Positions 30,701 through 41,369 of a DNA stretch of 64,000 bases are shown here, one piece after another. The position numbers and the translations under genes were made by a program. How positions within the stretch are numbered: the stretch's first letter is position 1; every line of letters starts with the position of its first letter. Origin of the DNA: Branchiostoma lanceolatum (Eukaryota; Chordata; Leptocardii; Amphioxiformes; Branchiostomatidae); contig NC_089723.1 in NCBI RefSeq assembly GCF_035083965.1, forward strand, positions 5,975,501 through 6,039,500, given 5' to 3'. The notes beneath the pieces are model-generated. The model saw nothing but the letters and a program-made list of their open reading frames with translations, did not search any database and was not told where the DNA came from.

Positions 30701-33700
30701 GCAAGAGTTGCGTATTAACATGTTTTTGGTTGAGGTCAAGTTTGCAACCGAAGAAGTTATTTTGAACAACTTCCTCCCCGTAAAATTTAATGAAACCCCA
30801 AAAAAGTTACTGCGGAGCTCATGCGCCCTTGAATATACGCACAAGTGTGACAGGGCCCTTAGGCTGGCGCTATGGACACCGTCTTTTCCAATATAACGAT
30901 TCTGCCGCTGGATAATCTGCTTGGAGATTAACAAGCACCCACCTGGAACTCCCAGAGGCACCACCTGTCCTGCAGGAACCTCTCCGTCAGGACGAGAAGT
31001 GTTCTCCTGCTGCTGGTGATGGAGTCCGCGGCCTGCTGGATGTTGTTGTGGCCCGGGATGAAGTCTCGATTCCTCAGGCAAACCTACAAGAACCGTACGT
31101 ACAACACGTTCCCATTTAAAACGAGAAACTCTCTATACAGGTGAATGCAAACTGCTTACGCCGATGTTTATCCATAGATTATATACGCTAGATGAGTCTC
31201 GTTTCTTCTGCAGTTGTGTACCAGTTAGTTCATACCTTATATGGTGGGTCCATTCATACCATACCTTATATGGTGGGTCCAGTCATACCATACCTTATAT
31301 GGTGGGTCCAGTCATACCATACCTTATATGGTGGGTCCATGTCCTCCAGCACTCTCACCACCTCCCTGTCTACGAACTCCTCGTCCTCCACGCAGTAGGA
31401 GACGTAGATGTCGTACGTTTTCTCTGGTTCCTGTTCGAGATGCCTCAGTCCTCTACGATATCGGGCATAAACCCACACGCGAACGTTCTTCCTGCACTTA
31501 AAGACTCCCAGAATCAGGAGTAGGAAGATGGCCAGCCCTCCAGGCGCTGCCACCCAGACCAGAGGGTTGTACGTGTTCTCATCACCGCAGATAAACGCGT
31601 CGTCTGGAAGTTCTATGATTGGTTTGAGGATGTATTTGTCCTTTGCGTTTCCACGCGATCGGCACGTCACCGATTTGATCTGATCTATAACTCTTCTGCG
31701 TTGAAGCATCCAGGTTTTCAACCAGAGCAGATGACAGTCACAGTCGAATTTGTTATTGACCAGGGACAACTTCGTCAACGAGGTTCGGTTTGAAAAAATC
31801 CCCGTTGACAACGTTGTCAAATTGTTGTGGTCAAGCCTCAAGACACGAAGGAAGATCGTTTGTTCATGAAACAAAGTACTTGGTAGATCCAACAAGTTGT
31901 TGTTGTTTAACCACAGGACACGGAGATTCACAGGGGATTGCAGAAGATCCATTGGTACCTGAGACAGTTCGTTTCCATCGAGGTACAACTCTGCGAGATT
32001 GTGCAATCCCAGAAATGCAGAACCATTGATCTCCCGAATAGCATTAGTGCTCAGATTTAATATCAGAAGATTTGGTGCACTTTCAAACGCTAGTGGCTGT
32101 ACATACTGTATAGAATTTACGTCAAGCCTCACCAAGGAAGTATCGACAGGAAAGCGTTCAGGCACTTCTGTAAGCCCGCGATCCGAACAGAACGCCTCCG
32201 CGACAATCGTGCTTGTTCTACAGTAACATCGCTCTGGACACGACGGTCCGGACACATGGCACCGTAGGGCGTTGATAGAAGGATTGTTCACTATAGATGC
32301 CCCATCATTTTCCAAGATACAGCTTAATCTGTCAACCCGTGGCATTATCCGTCTGGTTAAGGTTTGATCTCGCCGATAGGATACAGATAATGTGGTCATC
32401 TTACAGTCACAGTTATAGTCGTCGTTAAAGTCTACTATTTGGATAGAAGACTTTTCCATCAAATTTTGATTGCTAAAGAGTTCGACGAAGTCTTCGGGTA
32501 AGGACGAGAGAGAAAATAAAGGGTCAACCGGACGAAACAAATCAATGTGAACGCCTCTTTGATTCTCAAAGTCGAATGCTCCTTTTTCGATGGTTTGCGG
32601 TCGTGGTATCTTCAATGATGTGAGATTTGTCAAGTGACGAAAAGTTCCTGATTTAATAGTCGGGAAAGGACATCGAATCAAGTCAATTATGGAGAGGTTG
32701 TTTGCACCTATGAACAGATCCGGACTTAATTCGTCCAAGGGCACATATCTTAAAGAGAGTACCTCTAAACTTTTGAGATGAGAGAAGGGTAAAGTTGACA
32801 GTCCCTGTTGTGTCAGCGATGTGTCATTTAGATACAACTTCTTAAGGTTTGTCAGTCTTTTGAAGGTGTCTTTATCCAAACTCTGCACTGGAACATATTC
32901 GAGATTCAAATATTCCAAATGGACTAAATCGTCAAATAAATTTTGTGGCAGTTGTACGCTTTCACGGGCACTTGACGACCTTGAATCTGGAAGATGCAAC
33001 ACCGTTAAGGAGAATAACCCCTTGAATAACATGGAAGGAATTGGGCGTCTTTGTAATGATGAAGTCCAACCAGTCATTCTCAGTGTTTTTAGAGATACAA
33101 GGTCTTTAAACATGTTGTTCAGCAATGGAATGTTTGTAGAAGATCTAGATTCCGAACTGAGATCTAAGTGTTGTAAGGACGTTAGCCCTGAGAACAAAGT
33201 TTCTACTGCAGATACAGACTCTTCGTCATATTCACAGTCAATCATGTATAGTGAATGGAGTGAATTTAGGTTTTGAAACAGATCTCTCGAAATGTTAAGA
33301 AAGGACTTCCGATGTAGATCTATTACCTCGATATTAAGCCCTGCAAACAATAGCGGTGGTAAAGTCACTTGTGCTGTGGATCTAAGTGACCATTCTGTAA
33401 ATTTGAATGTGTGTAGGACGGGGACGTCGTGGAAAAATCCTATCGGCAAAGACTTTAAGGGACGGGTTGCAAAGAGTTGTACTTCCTTCAAAGACGGGAG
33501 GTTACTGAATGTGAGAGTCGGCAGTGTCTCACATTCTATTGGGCTGTCGATGAGTCGGACGATTTCCAAAGACTGAAGCCCAGAGAACAGATGCTTGAAG
33601 TCTGTGTAACAGAATTTACCCGAGCTGTTCACCTTGGCATGTGCAACCATGTTCTCAATTCTGATCTCCCTGAGAGAGGTAAGTCCTTGGATTATGTTCC

Positions 33701-34802
33701 CTGGAAGTTCGGGACTCCCGTCGAGCAAAATGTATCGGACAGAAGAAAGACCGACGAAAATGTCGCTGTGAAGATATTGGATACCAGAGAAGTCAGCAAA
33801 TTCTATGGACAGGTTAACAACATTACGAAGACCTTCGAACATCCTTCCTTCGATGTTTTGTAGACTTATAGAGTGAAGTGAAATAGACTCCAGTGACGGT
33901 GCTCCTTGAAACGCTTGAGGAGAAATATTAGCACCCGGCTGCGAGCTATAGCTAGAGCTGCACCCGTTAGACCATTGAACAGAACTGAGATTTGTACAAC
34001 CAGCAAATGCCGGGCCTGTTACAGAAATACCGGTAAGATTGATGTTTTGAATGGTGCGAGCGATGTCATAGAATGTCACCTGTGACACATTTGTAGGCGG
34101 ACTACAGTCACCCGTTTCCAATGTTAAAGTTTTTAAAGAGAGAAGGCCTTCAAAGGGTTGCTCCGGCAGATGTAAAATCTGGTAATGACTTTTCATTGTA
34201 AGACTTTGCAGCGACACCATACCATCAAACGCACGTGGCTTAACAAACATGTCCCCCCTCGACGTTACTGTTGCGTTTTGTACTCTTGAAAGTCCCCTAA
34301 AAGCGTGCGACTCCAATGTTAATGGCCAATCTGTAGCTTTTAGATCAAGCACGACTAGATCTGACATGTCAGGGAAAAAGTTTGCCGTGATCTTGTCAAC
34401 CGATTTGTCGAGGTTAAGTGACAACTTTTTTAGACCTTGAATACTTCGTAAGAAGGATACTGTGGAGTTTGAACTATGACAATGCCACATGTACAATTCT
34501 TCAACAGCGATGGATCGATTTTGTAGTGTATCTTCGGCCCAGGTTGGAACATCACAACATACAAATAATGTACTGAATTTTTTGCGATTTAAGAATGAAT
34601 TCAATGTCGTGCTTCGGCATTGCCAAGGGAAAGCACAATATTTGAACGGCATATTTGTACACAACGTACAGTTGTACGTATATATCGTTGCATGTGGAGT
34701 GTAGGCCAGGCCATCAAGGAGGTTACACGACAGGTCGAAACTTACAGAAACACCGCAAATGAAAATTGCACTTATTACACTTGTAATGACCTTACGTTCC
34801 AT
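27742..34802 (-). CDS. Toll-like receptor B, multiple-cysteine-cluster type (4 exons)
   Basis: Paralogue of receptor A, about 1,303 residues. Exons on -: 34802-31323, 31083-30943, 29809-29688 and 27910-27742, with the same phases and lengths as copy A (exon 4 is 6 nt longer, adding two residues in the acidic tail). Same order: signal peptide, Cys-rich N-terminus, LRRs, LRRCT (CDCKM), LRRNT (CPERCYC), LRRs, LRRCT, membrane helix, TIR with VCLRNRDFIPG and FWDKLRQAV. From the last LRRCT through TIR box 1 the copies are almost identical; the LRR part shows many replacements and a small deletion near the SESRSSTN segment. The start at 34802 is preferred because it matches copy A. An in-frame ATG at 34889 would add 29 residues that are also hydrophobic. 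No break was found, so both copies look functional. Confidence 0.92.
28252..29466. mobile_element. ~1.2-kb terminal-inverted-repeat element in intron 3 of receptor B
   Basis: About 93-bp inverted ends: TTCGCCGATTTCACACTTCC...TTACGGTAATTCTTCTTAGC at 28,254-28,347 and its complement at 29,370-29,466. The middle has no convincing transposase frame. It splits a family G MITE whose other part is at 29,470-29,675. Absent from receptor A. Confidence 0.85.
29470..29675. mobile_element. Family G MITE, part flanking the 1.2-kb element
   Basis: Carries GTGTATTGTGGGTAATATG, GAGACGTAAACAAAACACG, CAATGCATCTCGCTACGC and the end ACCATGAACAGGCTTATT. It is the counterpart of the 8,718-9,424 copy in the left arm. 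Confidence 0.78.
29925..30105. repeat. Interspersed repeat with GACCACTCAGGGGACC
   Basis: GACCACTCAGGGGACC, AAATCTGGTCTATGTGG, AGGTGGTCACTAT and AGGTCGTGGTCACTTAA. A second copy at 36,750-36,960 carries a hairpin insertion. Non-coding, in receptor B intron 2. Confidence 0.7.
30266..30503. mobile_element. Family G MITE in intron 2 of receptor B
   Basis: Inverted ends AATAAGCCGG... and ...CAACAGGCTTATT with TGCGCACA tandem units near 30,289-30,315, GATGCATTGTGGG and its counterpart ACAATGCGTCTAG. Confidence 0.8.
30662..30861. mobile_element. 200-bp MITE, intron 2 of receptor B
   Basis: Ends TAAAGCCCCTGTCACACTTG and CAAGTGTGACAGGGCCCTTA are inverted. The matching site in receptor A (ACGCCAGCCT...GCAAACGACAATATTCG) is empty. 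Confidence 0.82.
31236..31340 (-). repeat. 29-bp tandem repeat multiplying the exon 1 splice donor of receptor B
   Basis: Four full units on -, with donor-like AAG|GTATGG junctions after 31323, 31294, 31265 and 31236. The first keeps the TIR frame into exon 2. The array matches that of receptor A but with a different copy number, so it predates the gene duplication and has changed since. Confidence 0.9.
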
Positions 34803-35504
34803 GACTGAATTTGGCCGAATAAACGTAACACAAAGGACAGTGGACAGCAACAACAACAACAAAAATTTGAACCAACAAAAAAAATTCACGCAGGAAAAAA
34901 ATAGAAAAATAAACCAAGATAGAAAAATAAAACGCTGTTGTTGTGGGCCACCGTAGGTAAGTCTCTGTTCCGCTTTGTAGGTTGTGTTTCTCTATTCCTC
35001 AAGTGTGTCGGTGGACTTTGTTCTTTGCTTCCTGTTCTTAGCACTCGCGTGGTTTCGTATCTTGCATGACGAAATCTGGCGAAACGCCAACAGTTTTACG
35101 CTCGACAGATCGTTTTTCCTCTCCACGGGGTCAACATGTTATTTTCTCTTGCCGGTGTATCTTTTGTACAATCTTACGGTCACTGTAAGACAGTTTATTT
35201 TGTATCTCACTGGCAAATATTGAATAGAGGGTGGCAGGTTCTCAACATTCCAATAAACCAAGGACCTGGGAAGGTTGTAAAAAGGGGGAAATGAAAAATT
35301 TAGCATAGGTATCTAGAATTAAGAGATAGACGTTTAATTTATTCTCGAATCAATCTCGAAAACTATTGATATATATTCATAACAAGATTGAATCTTTACA
35401 TTTTGGAATTGATTGAAAAGTCTTAAAAGTCGGTTTGTAGAGTTTCCGTCCTTTGTTGATGTAATTGCTTCTTTCTAAGATCAAGAGGTATAATGCACCA
35501 ACGA
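34803..35504. promoter_or_regulatory. 5' flank of receptor B
   Basis: Contains the conserved CCTTTGTGTTA leader near 34,830, an AC/A-rich stretch specific to this copy (34,845-34,940) and a block conserved with 1,850-2,466 of the left arm. Probably promoter and 5' UTR; no coding region. Confidence 0.45.
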
Positions 35505-35766
35505 CTAAAGCCCCCCTCTCACTGAACCCGCGGCACGCTGGCGGCGTCGCTGCGGCCGATCGCGGCCGATCGCATTGACAAAGAACTCAACGAATTTCAC
35601 CGACAGAAAACTAATCTTATTAAGCTTTGTGTGTTTTGTTGTCTTTTTGGTCATACTTGTACGTTTTGAATGATATTCCCATTACAAAGTCAAGGGTAAC
35701 ACAAATCCAGTTAAGGGCGCAGCGACGCCGCCGGCTTGTCGCGGGTCAAGTGAGAGGGGGGCTTTA
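35505..35766. mobile_element. MITE family S in the 5' flank of receptor B
   Basis: Ends TAAAGCCCCCCTCTCACTG and GAGAGGGGGGCTTTA. The left arm has the uninterrupted sequence (AACATGGTATGGTCATGTTT then TTGTTGGTACATTATACC at ~1,828-1,868), which serves as the empty site. Confidence 0.9.
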
Positions 35767-36274
35767 GAGCATATGACCATACCATGTTCAAAACAGAAGA
35801 TACAACATAACTGTACATGTAGATCCGAAATTGTTTCTCTGTTATATCAAGATCTCCTAAACTGGCGACCAGATTTTGCAAAATATCCACCGATAGTTAT
35901 ATATATATATACTTGAGCAGAGCTCTAACTGTTTGTAGTCCTATGTAACACATATTACTGTAGTAAAACTACACCACTGGGTTCCTTACTTCACCTGAAT
36001 ACAGAAAACTAGCTGGTGGTTTCGCACGGGACCGATTTCTGTCAAAAATTCAACAAAAGAACTACGATATGTACATTCAGTTTACAAGGGCTGTCGATTT
36101 GTCTTGAAAACTTTCTTAGAATATAAAATCAGGCTAAGACGCCGCACACCTACCTTGTCTGTGGAGTTTCATACACCAATGTGGGCAGGGTGCAACTGTA
36201 CTGTCTTATTTAATATCATGGAAAGCGGAACGGAAACTCTGACCGAAACTCTCTACACCCACGCTCAGTTTCGG

Positions 36275-36486
36275 TAGCCTCCTTTTCAGGTCTTCTGGGC
36301 AGCGCCGGCGTTTATTTTGAAGGGGAGCGCTGATTCGCAATTTTCAACTTATCTGGTCCAGGAACTTAAGCTAGGAAAATCTTATTGCCCAGCTAAAGTC
36401 CCCGGACCCGATAAGTTGAAAATCACGAATCAGCACTCCCCCCAAAAAATAAACGCCTTTGCCCAGGAGGTCTGAATATGAGGCTA
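36275..36486. mobile_element. Hairpin element family H, 9-bp target duplication
   Basis: 212 bp, ends TAGCCTCC and GAGGCTA. Arms include GCGCTGATTCG..., TTTTCAACTTATC and their complements. Flanks CAGTTTCGG (36,266-36,274) and CAGTTTCCG (36,487-36,495) differ at one base. Confidence 0.85.
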
Positions 36487-36803
36487 CAGTTTCCGCCCAT
36501 TGAAACATAAGTGGCTAGTAAAAAGAGGAAGGGTATTTTTTTGGTCTTGACCATGCCCATTTAAAGGCCCTTTAGTAACTTGCCAAGTTCATGAAGTATG
36601 TACGAAAAAGGACAAGATGCGGAACTGAAAACACCTACGCACTGTTCAAGAGGAACAAGTACAACTTGAAGCCGCGGTATAAACATTCCACGGGGTTATA
36701 CATCGAAACGAGAACCTCCTGAAACAATCACTTGAAACTGCCCAAGAAGACCACTCAGGGGACCATAAAGTCTGGTCTTTGTGCACCATGAGGTGGTCAC
36801 TAT

Positions 36804-36919
36804 AAGCCTGGAGTCCAGCCTTCTTAGCTTTAGTCCGCTGCCCAAGCGTTGCTCCCAGCAAAGAGAAGGAGCGGAGCTTGGGTAGCGGACTAAAGCTAAG
36901 AAGGCTGGACTCCAGGCTA
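36804..36919. mobile_element. Hairpin element family H, 9-bp target duplication
   Basis: 116-bp palindrome (AAGCCTGGAGTCCAGCC...CTGGACTCCAGGCTA), flanked by GGTCACTAT at 36,795-36,803 and 36,920-36,928. It is nested in the repeat described at 29,925. Confidence 0.9.
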
Positions 36920-39336
36920 GGTCACTATAGACAGCATTGTTAATGCACGAAGTATGATCTACAAGACAACAAAGTACACAAAATGTACAAGAAAAATTAA
37001 GATTCATGGTGTTTCTTGTCTTCTCCCCAGGTAATTAATTGGTAATTTAATACATTGTATTTTCTTCTTGTTACTCAGTGGAAAATGTGAGAAATGCATT
37101 TTATTTGTAAATATTTGCCATGCTTCAGGACATCGCTTTATTGTTCGTGTGTGGATTGATATCTATGAAATCCGTTTTTTAGTGGCCTGTCAAGTCTTTG
37201 GTCGCTCAGCGGTTGCAGCTTCTAGTGGGAAGGTGGGGGGGGGGGGGCTGTTGATTGGTGTATGGCATCAATGGTGACCTGAGAGGGGTTTCAAGAAAGG
37301 AATGAACTATCTTTATTCAAATAATACAAATAAATGGACAAAGACAAAGCTATAGCTAAGGCTGACTCAAGTTGTACACAACTTATATTCTGGCCGCAAT
37401 TTGTAAGGAATGATTCGTGTGTGGTATCGTGTGGCGTAATTAGCCAGGCCCCGCGGATGGCTGGAAAATAGTAGAAATTGGCCAAATAGAGTGAATAGTA
37501 TGAAAAGGGAGTCGGCTACGGAGAGAGGGTCAAATCTGCCAACTTCGCCTGCGAATGGAACCCTAGATGGCCAAATTCCCCTGGCAGATACTCTTCCTAT
37601 GTTTAGCCGGCGCGGTTAGTCTGGTAGAGACTTTGGCGTAATGGTTTATAATAGAGTTTTTGGCTCAGAACCTTGGCACAGAATCAAGAAGTTGACAAGC
37701 CCTGGTGCTGTGCCCTTGAGAATGGCACTTACCAAGATTTTCCTCACTTTAATTAGGTGGAAAAATTAGCTACCTTTGACTAGGGATGTCGACTTTGACC
37801 GAATTTAACAACCGTCTCCTCAGTGATACAATATTACGTGCACGGCCAACTCGGAAACAACAACAGGTCATTGGATCGTACCACTAAACTCAAGGGTAGT
37901 GTCGTTAGGGTGTATTTTCGCTTGAGGATATCATTATGTCATACAGTTTGTCCGAAGACGTTCTGCACACAAAAACTATGTATACATGACCAATGGGTCG
38001 AGAAAATCTATCTGCTGCAGTCTCTGTGTAAAAAAAAATCCCGGAACTTTCAGTGGATCCCCCCAAAACTTGACGGTAACTCCGTCTTCCGGGTTTGAAC
38101 CATGAGACGTCACACCACAAGCAAACAAGTGGTATTTGCAGCCACTATGTACAGTTTAGCTTCGTGTGAGAGTTTCAAGGGTCGAAGAACAATGGTGGAG
38201 AATGCATTACAGTCCGTTTTGCAGATGTTTCGTGCTTCTAGCACGGTTGCTTCGATACCATAGTCATGACTCCAACTATGCAGGGCTGTCCGTGACCAGT
38301 GGAAAAGTTCAGCAAGCCGGGAGTTGACGTGCAAAGATATTCTGGTAAGTTGTTGTTTAGTGTGACAAGAGAGAACGTATGCAGTGCATAACATGTAGCT
38401 ACCATGCTCTACAGGTCGCCGGAAAAATAGCAGAAATTGGCTAGATTATAGACGGGCAGCAGTAACATACTCCTTTAGCGGACTAACTCCTATGGCATGT
38501 TATCCGTCTATTTGGTCAATTTCTAATATATTCCAGCGACCTGTGGAGCCTGGTAGAGGCTACGTACGATTTACAAAAGGTTAATACCATATCTGAACGA
38601 TAAAGGTTGGAATATAGATGTGTTGTAATGATCCGTAAGGACATTATGAGTATATTACTGTATTGCCGAGTGGTATAATAAGATATGTAGCTGGACCTAA
38701 CGCTAGTAAGTGCAGCATAAGCCGAAGAGTCTGTGCCTAAGCCCCCGTAACATCTCTCTAAGTAAATCTGTTATTACGGTGCCTGACTTCTGTTTAGGGA
38801 AAAAAGGAAGATTGTAATCGGTGTCCTAGGTACTAAAGCGGTGTATTGTGTTCTTGCAAGGAGTCGGGGTTTGAGGGAAGTCTTTAAGTTGGCAGCGTTT
38901 GAGTTTGACAGGTGATATTTTACGTGTTCAGGCTTTCTATTGTTCTGCGTTACGGGTCAGTAAGTGTGTATCCATGACACTTAAGCAGGCTGTTGTAGTT
39001 ATGTCACGTTTTCTGTAATATCGTTGTTTCATCATAGTCGTGCAAAGCAATGCAATGATGTCGGTATCGGTAGCAGCCAATCAATTGGCTAAATCGTTGT
39101 TCATGAGATTAAGACATTTTTCCCAGTTAGTTGGAGGGGCGACCCACCCCGTAGCCTGCTATGGAAGGCTAGTCATTTGAACAACATTCCTCAACACCAC
39201 CGCAGGACAGGGACAGGGACAGGTACTCACAACACGGGAGTCTATTGTTCAACTAAGATCGATTACAGCTAGCCACATTACACGCAGGCAAAACTGGCCC
39301 GAGTCCTTGACCCAGCTTAGCTAATGTACATTGGGA

Positions 39337-40050
39337 GTTGTAGTTTGCCCTTGCGTACCCGAACCCTGGACTGGCGCGCTGTCGTGAATACTCTCCAAGC
39401 AAAGGTTGGTGGGGAAGATTGCGACCTTTTTATTATATGCCCCGATGGGGAGAGCGGACAAAAAACGGGGCATATGATAAAAAAAGGTCGCAATCTTCCC
39501 CACCAACCTCTGCTTGGAGAGCAGTCGTGAAGGCATGTCAGTTGGGAAACGTTAACGTTATTGTAACGTTAACGTTGCAATAACAACAGCAACATATTTC
39601 TTTGTGAAATAGGGTGTTGTCTATTGTTAGAGACATCGTGATACAGATCAAGGACTACACAATTACAGATCATTTTAAATCCTGGTGAAATTGACAGGGA
39701 ACCGAACAAGAGGGAAATGACAAGTTGTAAGTACTTGTTTAACAGGCAACTTCACTGACCTTGAACTTTGAGACGTTACAAACTGTAGTTTGTCTGTACC
39801 TGAACCCTGGACTGGCGTGCTGTCGTGCAGGTATGTCAGTTGAGAAATGACTATGTAACGTTAACGTTACAACAAGAGCAACTTATATCTTTGTGAAATG
39901 AGCTGTTGTCTATTGTTACATCGTGATACAGAACAAGGACTACAGAGTTACAGATCATTTTAAATCCAGGTGAAATTGACAGAAAACAAGAGGAAAATGA
40001 CAACTTGTAAATACTTGTTTAACAGGCAAGCTCACAGACCTTGAACTTTG
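39337..40050 (+). repeat. Tandem duplication of a ~290-bp segment, one copy carrying an insertion
   Basis: Unit 1 (39,337-39,772) and unit 2 (39,782-40,050) share GAACCCTGGACTGGCG, ATCGTGATACAGA, CAGATCATTTTAAATCC, GGTGAAATTGACAG and ACTTGTTTAACAGGCAA. Unit 1 is longer because of the element at 39,389-39,523. Confidence 0.88.
39389..39523. mobile_element. hAT-like MITE with 8-bp target duplication
   Basis: 135 bp, ends TACTCTCCAAGCA and TGCTTGGAGAGCA, flanked by GTCGTGAA at 39,381-39,388 and 39,524-39,531. Unit 2 of the tandem duplication has the empty site (GCTGTCGTGCAGG near 39,820). A relative is at 46,891-46,978. Confidence 0.9.
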
Positions 40051-40929
40051 ATCCTTAGCGTAGTTTGTATTCTTAAAACAAGTTGCCAAGGACGCTTACC
40101 CTTGCGTCCTACACCCCCAGCCGCTTATTAGAATAGTTAAGATTTTTATCCTGAAGTAGAGACGTTGTGTCAATGGAGTGAAGACAGTTTATTTGCAGAA
40201 GGAAGATAGCCAGGACGATTAATTTTTCAAGTCAAGTTAAAGTTTAGTGTACAGCGATTGTAACAGGTACAACGTACGGCAAAACACTATTGGCTACTCA
40301 TATTAAACTAGTAGAGACTACAGGAAGGTTCTAGGCTATACAATGTTGTCAATCCTAGACAATATCAACAGGAGGTACGCAATGGTTTGATTGACAACAA
40401 TAGAAATATGGTAGATTTCGCTGTTCAACAGCTGTAATTGATTTTTCAAACTTTTTTTTCCTTACAAATGATAACTCACAACGCGTCCTGAATCGAAGTT
40501 GAACTGCACTAGCCAACAGAAAAATTGGACTTACCCAAATTTTAGACTGATCAGCTACAGTCTTTGTCAATGAATGTGACGTAGTATGTGACGTCACGTT
40601 ATGCAGATAGAACACGTGACTCGGTTAGCAGTGGATCATATGTTGCGGAAAGTCTATGGTGCCCCAGAATATTTAGGTAAGTCCGATTTTTATGCTGGCT
40701 ATTGCAGTTCATCTTTGATTCAGAATTACTTCTACCAACACAGATAAACTTTCAAGTGAACTCGTAAATCGGTAAAATGGTTTGGAGGTATTGGCCTAAA
40801 TCTTGGGCCCAGTCAGAAATCAGCAGGATTCTGCCACCAAGGATCTGCTTAGAGATTAGCTATCACAGCATTCATGAGACCAATGACCTTATATGAGACC
40901 GTGTGTAAATTTATATTACAAGAATTAGT

Positions 40930-41235
40930 AAGTGAGAATCTTATATATACACAAGACAGTCATAAACCAAAATGTATCTCAATGGACTAAAATAGCAAAT
41001 TTAAAGTACATATTGACATGTAACAACCCTTGCATTGTATACATAGCAAAATATATAAAAGAATGTCTAGACGTTAGAAATTCTTCCAATGATTGTAAAT
41101 CTCATAATCCCATACTACACACTATTGTATTAGGTAGATTAGCCTTATAGAACCGTGGTCAAGTGACGTTACCAATAGTTGCCATATTCTGTATCTTGTA
41201 CAATTCTTGTGCAATAAAGTTCAATACTTGTATCT
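40930..41235 (+). mobile_element. LINE 3' remnant upstream of the transporter
   Basis: Translates in part to LTCNNP and YIAKYIKECLDVRN, followed by TTGCCATATTCTG, TGTGCAATAAAGTT. Resembles 61,840-62,105. It ends about 135 bp before the transporter start. Confidence 0.65.
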
Positions 41236-41369
41236 AGAAAACGATGCTGCCCATCAATGACTCTGTCCAAGTTTCCCAACCTCTGGCGTTTAAGAACATT
41301 TTCTTGTTCACTCACAAGTCATCTTCTTTCCAGATTCAACTTAATCACCAGACCCTCTGAAGAGAAACC

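Larger units (their letters stand above)
27670..35915 (-). repeat. Right arm of the large inverted duplication
   Basis: Reverse-complement counterpart of 1,690-9,990. Arm-specific insertions here: a ~1.2-kb element (28,252-29,466), a MITE (30,662-30,861) and a family S MITE in the 5' flank (35,505-35,766). Confidence 0.88.
35916..41369. other. Repeat-rich intergenic region without a recognised gene
   Basis: Holds two family H hairpins, a 430-bp tandem duplication with a hAT-like insertion, a LINE tail and two copies of a palindromic repeat (37,447-37,620 and 38,400-38,575: GAAATTGGC..., TGTTATCCGTCTATTTGG, CGACCTGTGGAGCCTGGTAG) also seen at 62,395-62,600. Short open frames here have no family motif. 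Confidence 0.6.

Noticed and set aside
32821..33276. Long antisense frames over receptor B exon 1 (and the like over receptor A)
   Set aside because: They lie opposite a strongly supported coding exon and have no recognisable domain; they reflect codon composition of the receptor.
34803..34889. Extended N-terminus for receptor B starting at 34889
   Set aside because: The frame is open and hydrophobic, but receptor A has no such extension and the MERK start is conserved. Kept only as an alternative.
39324..39530. Open frames on both strands at the 39.4-kb palindrome
   Set aside because: Explained by the hAT-like MITE; mirror-image frames are a by-product of the inverted repeat.
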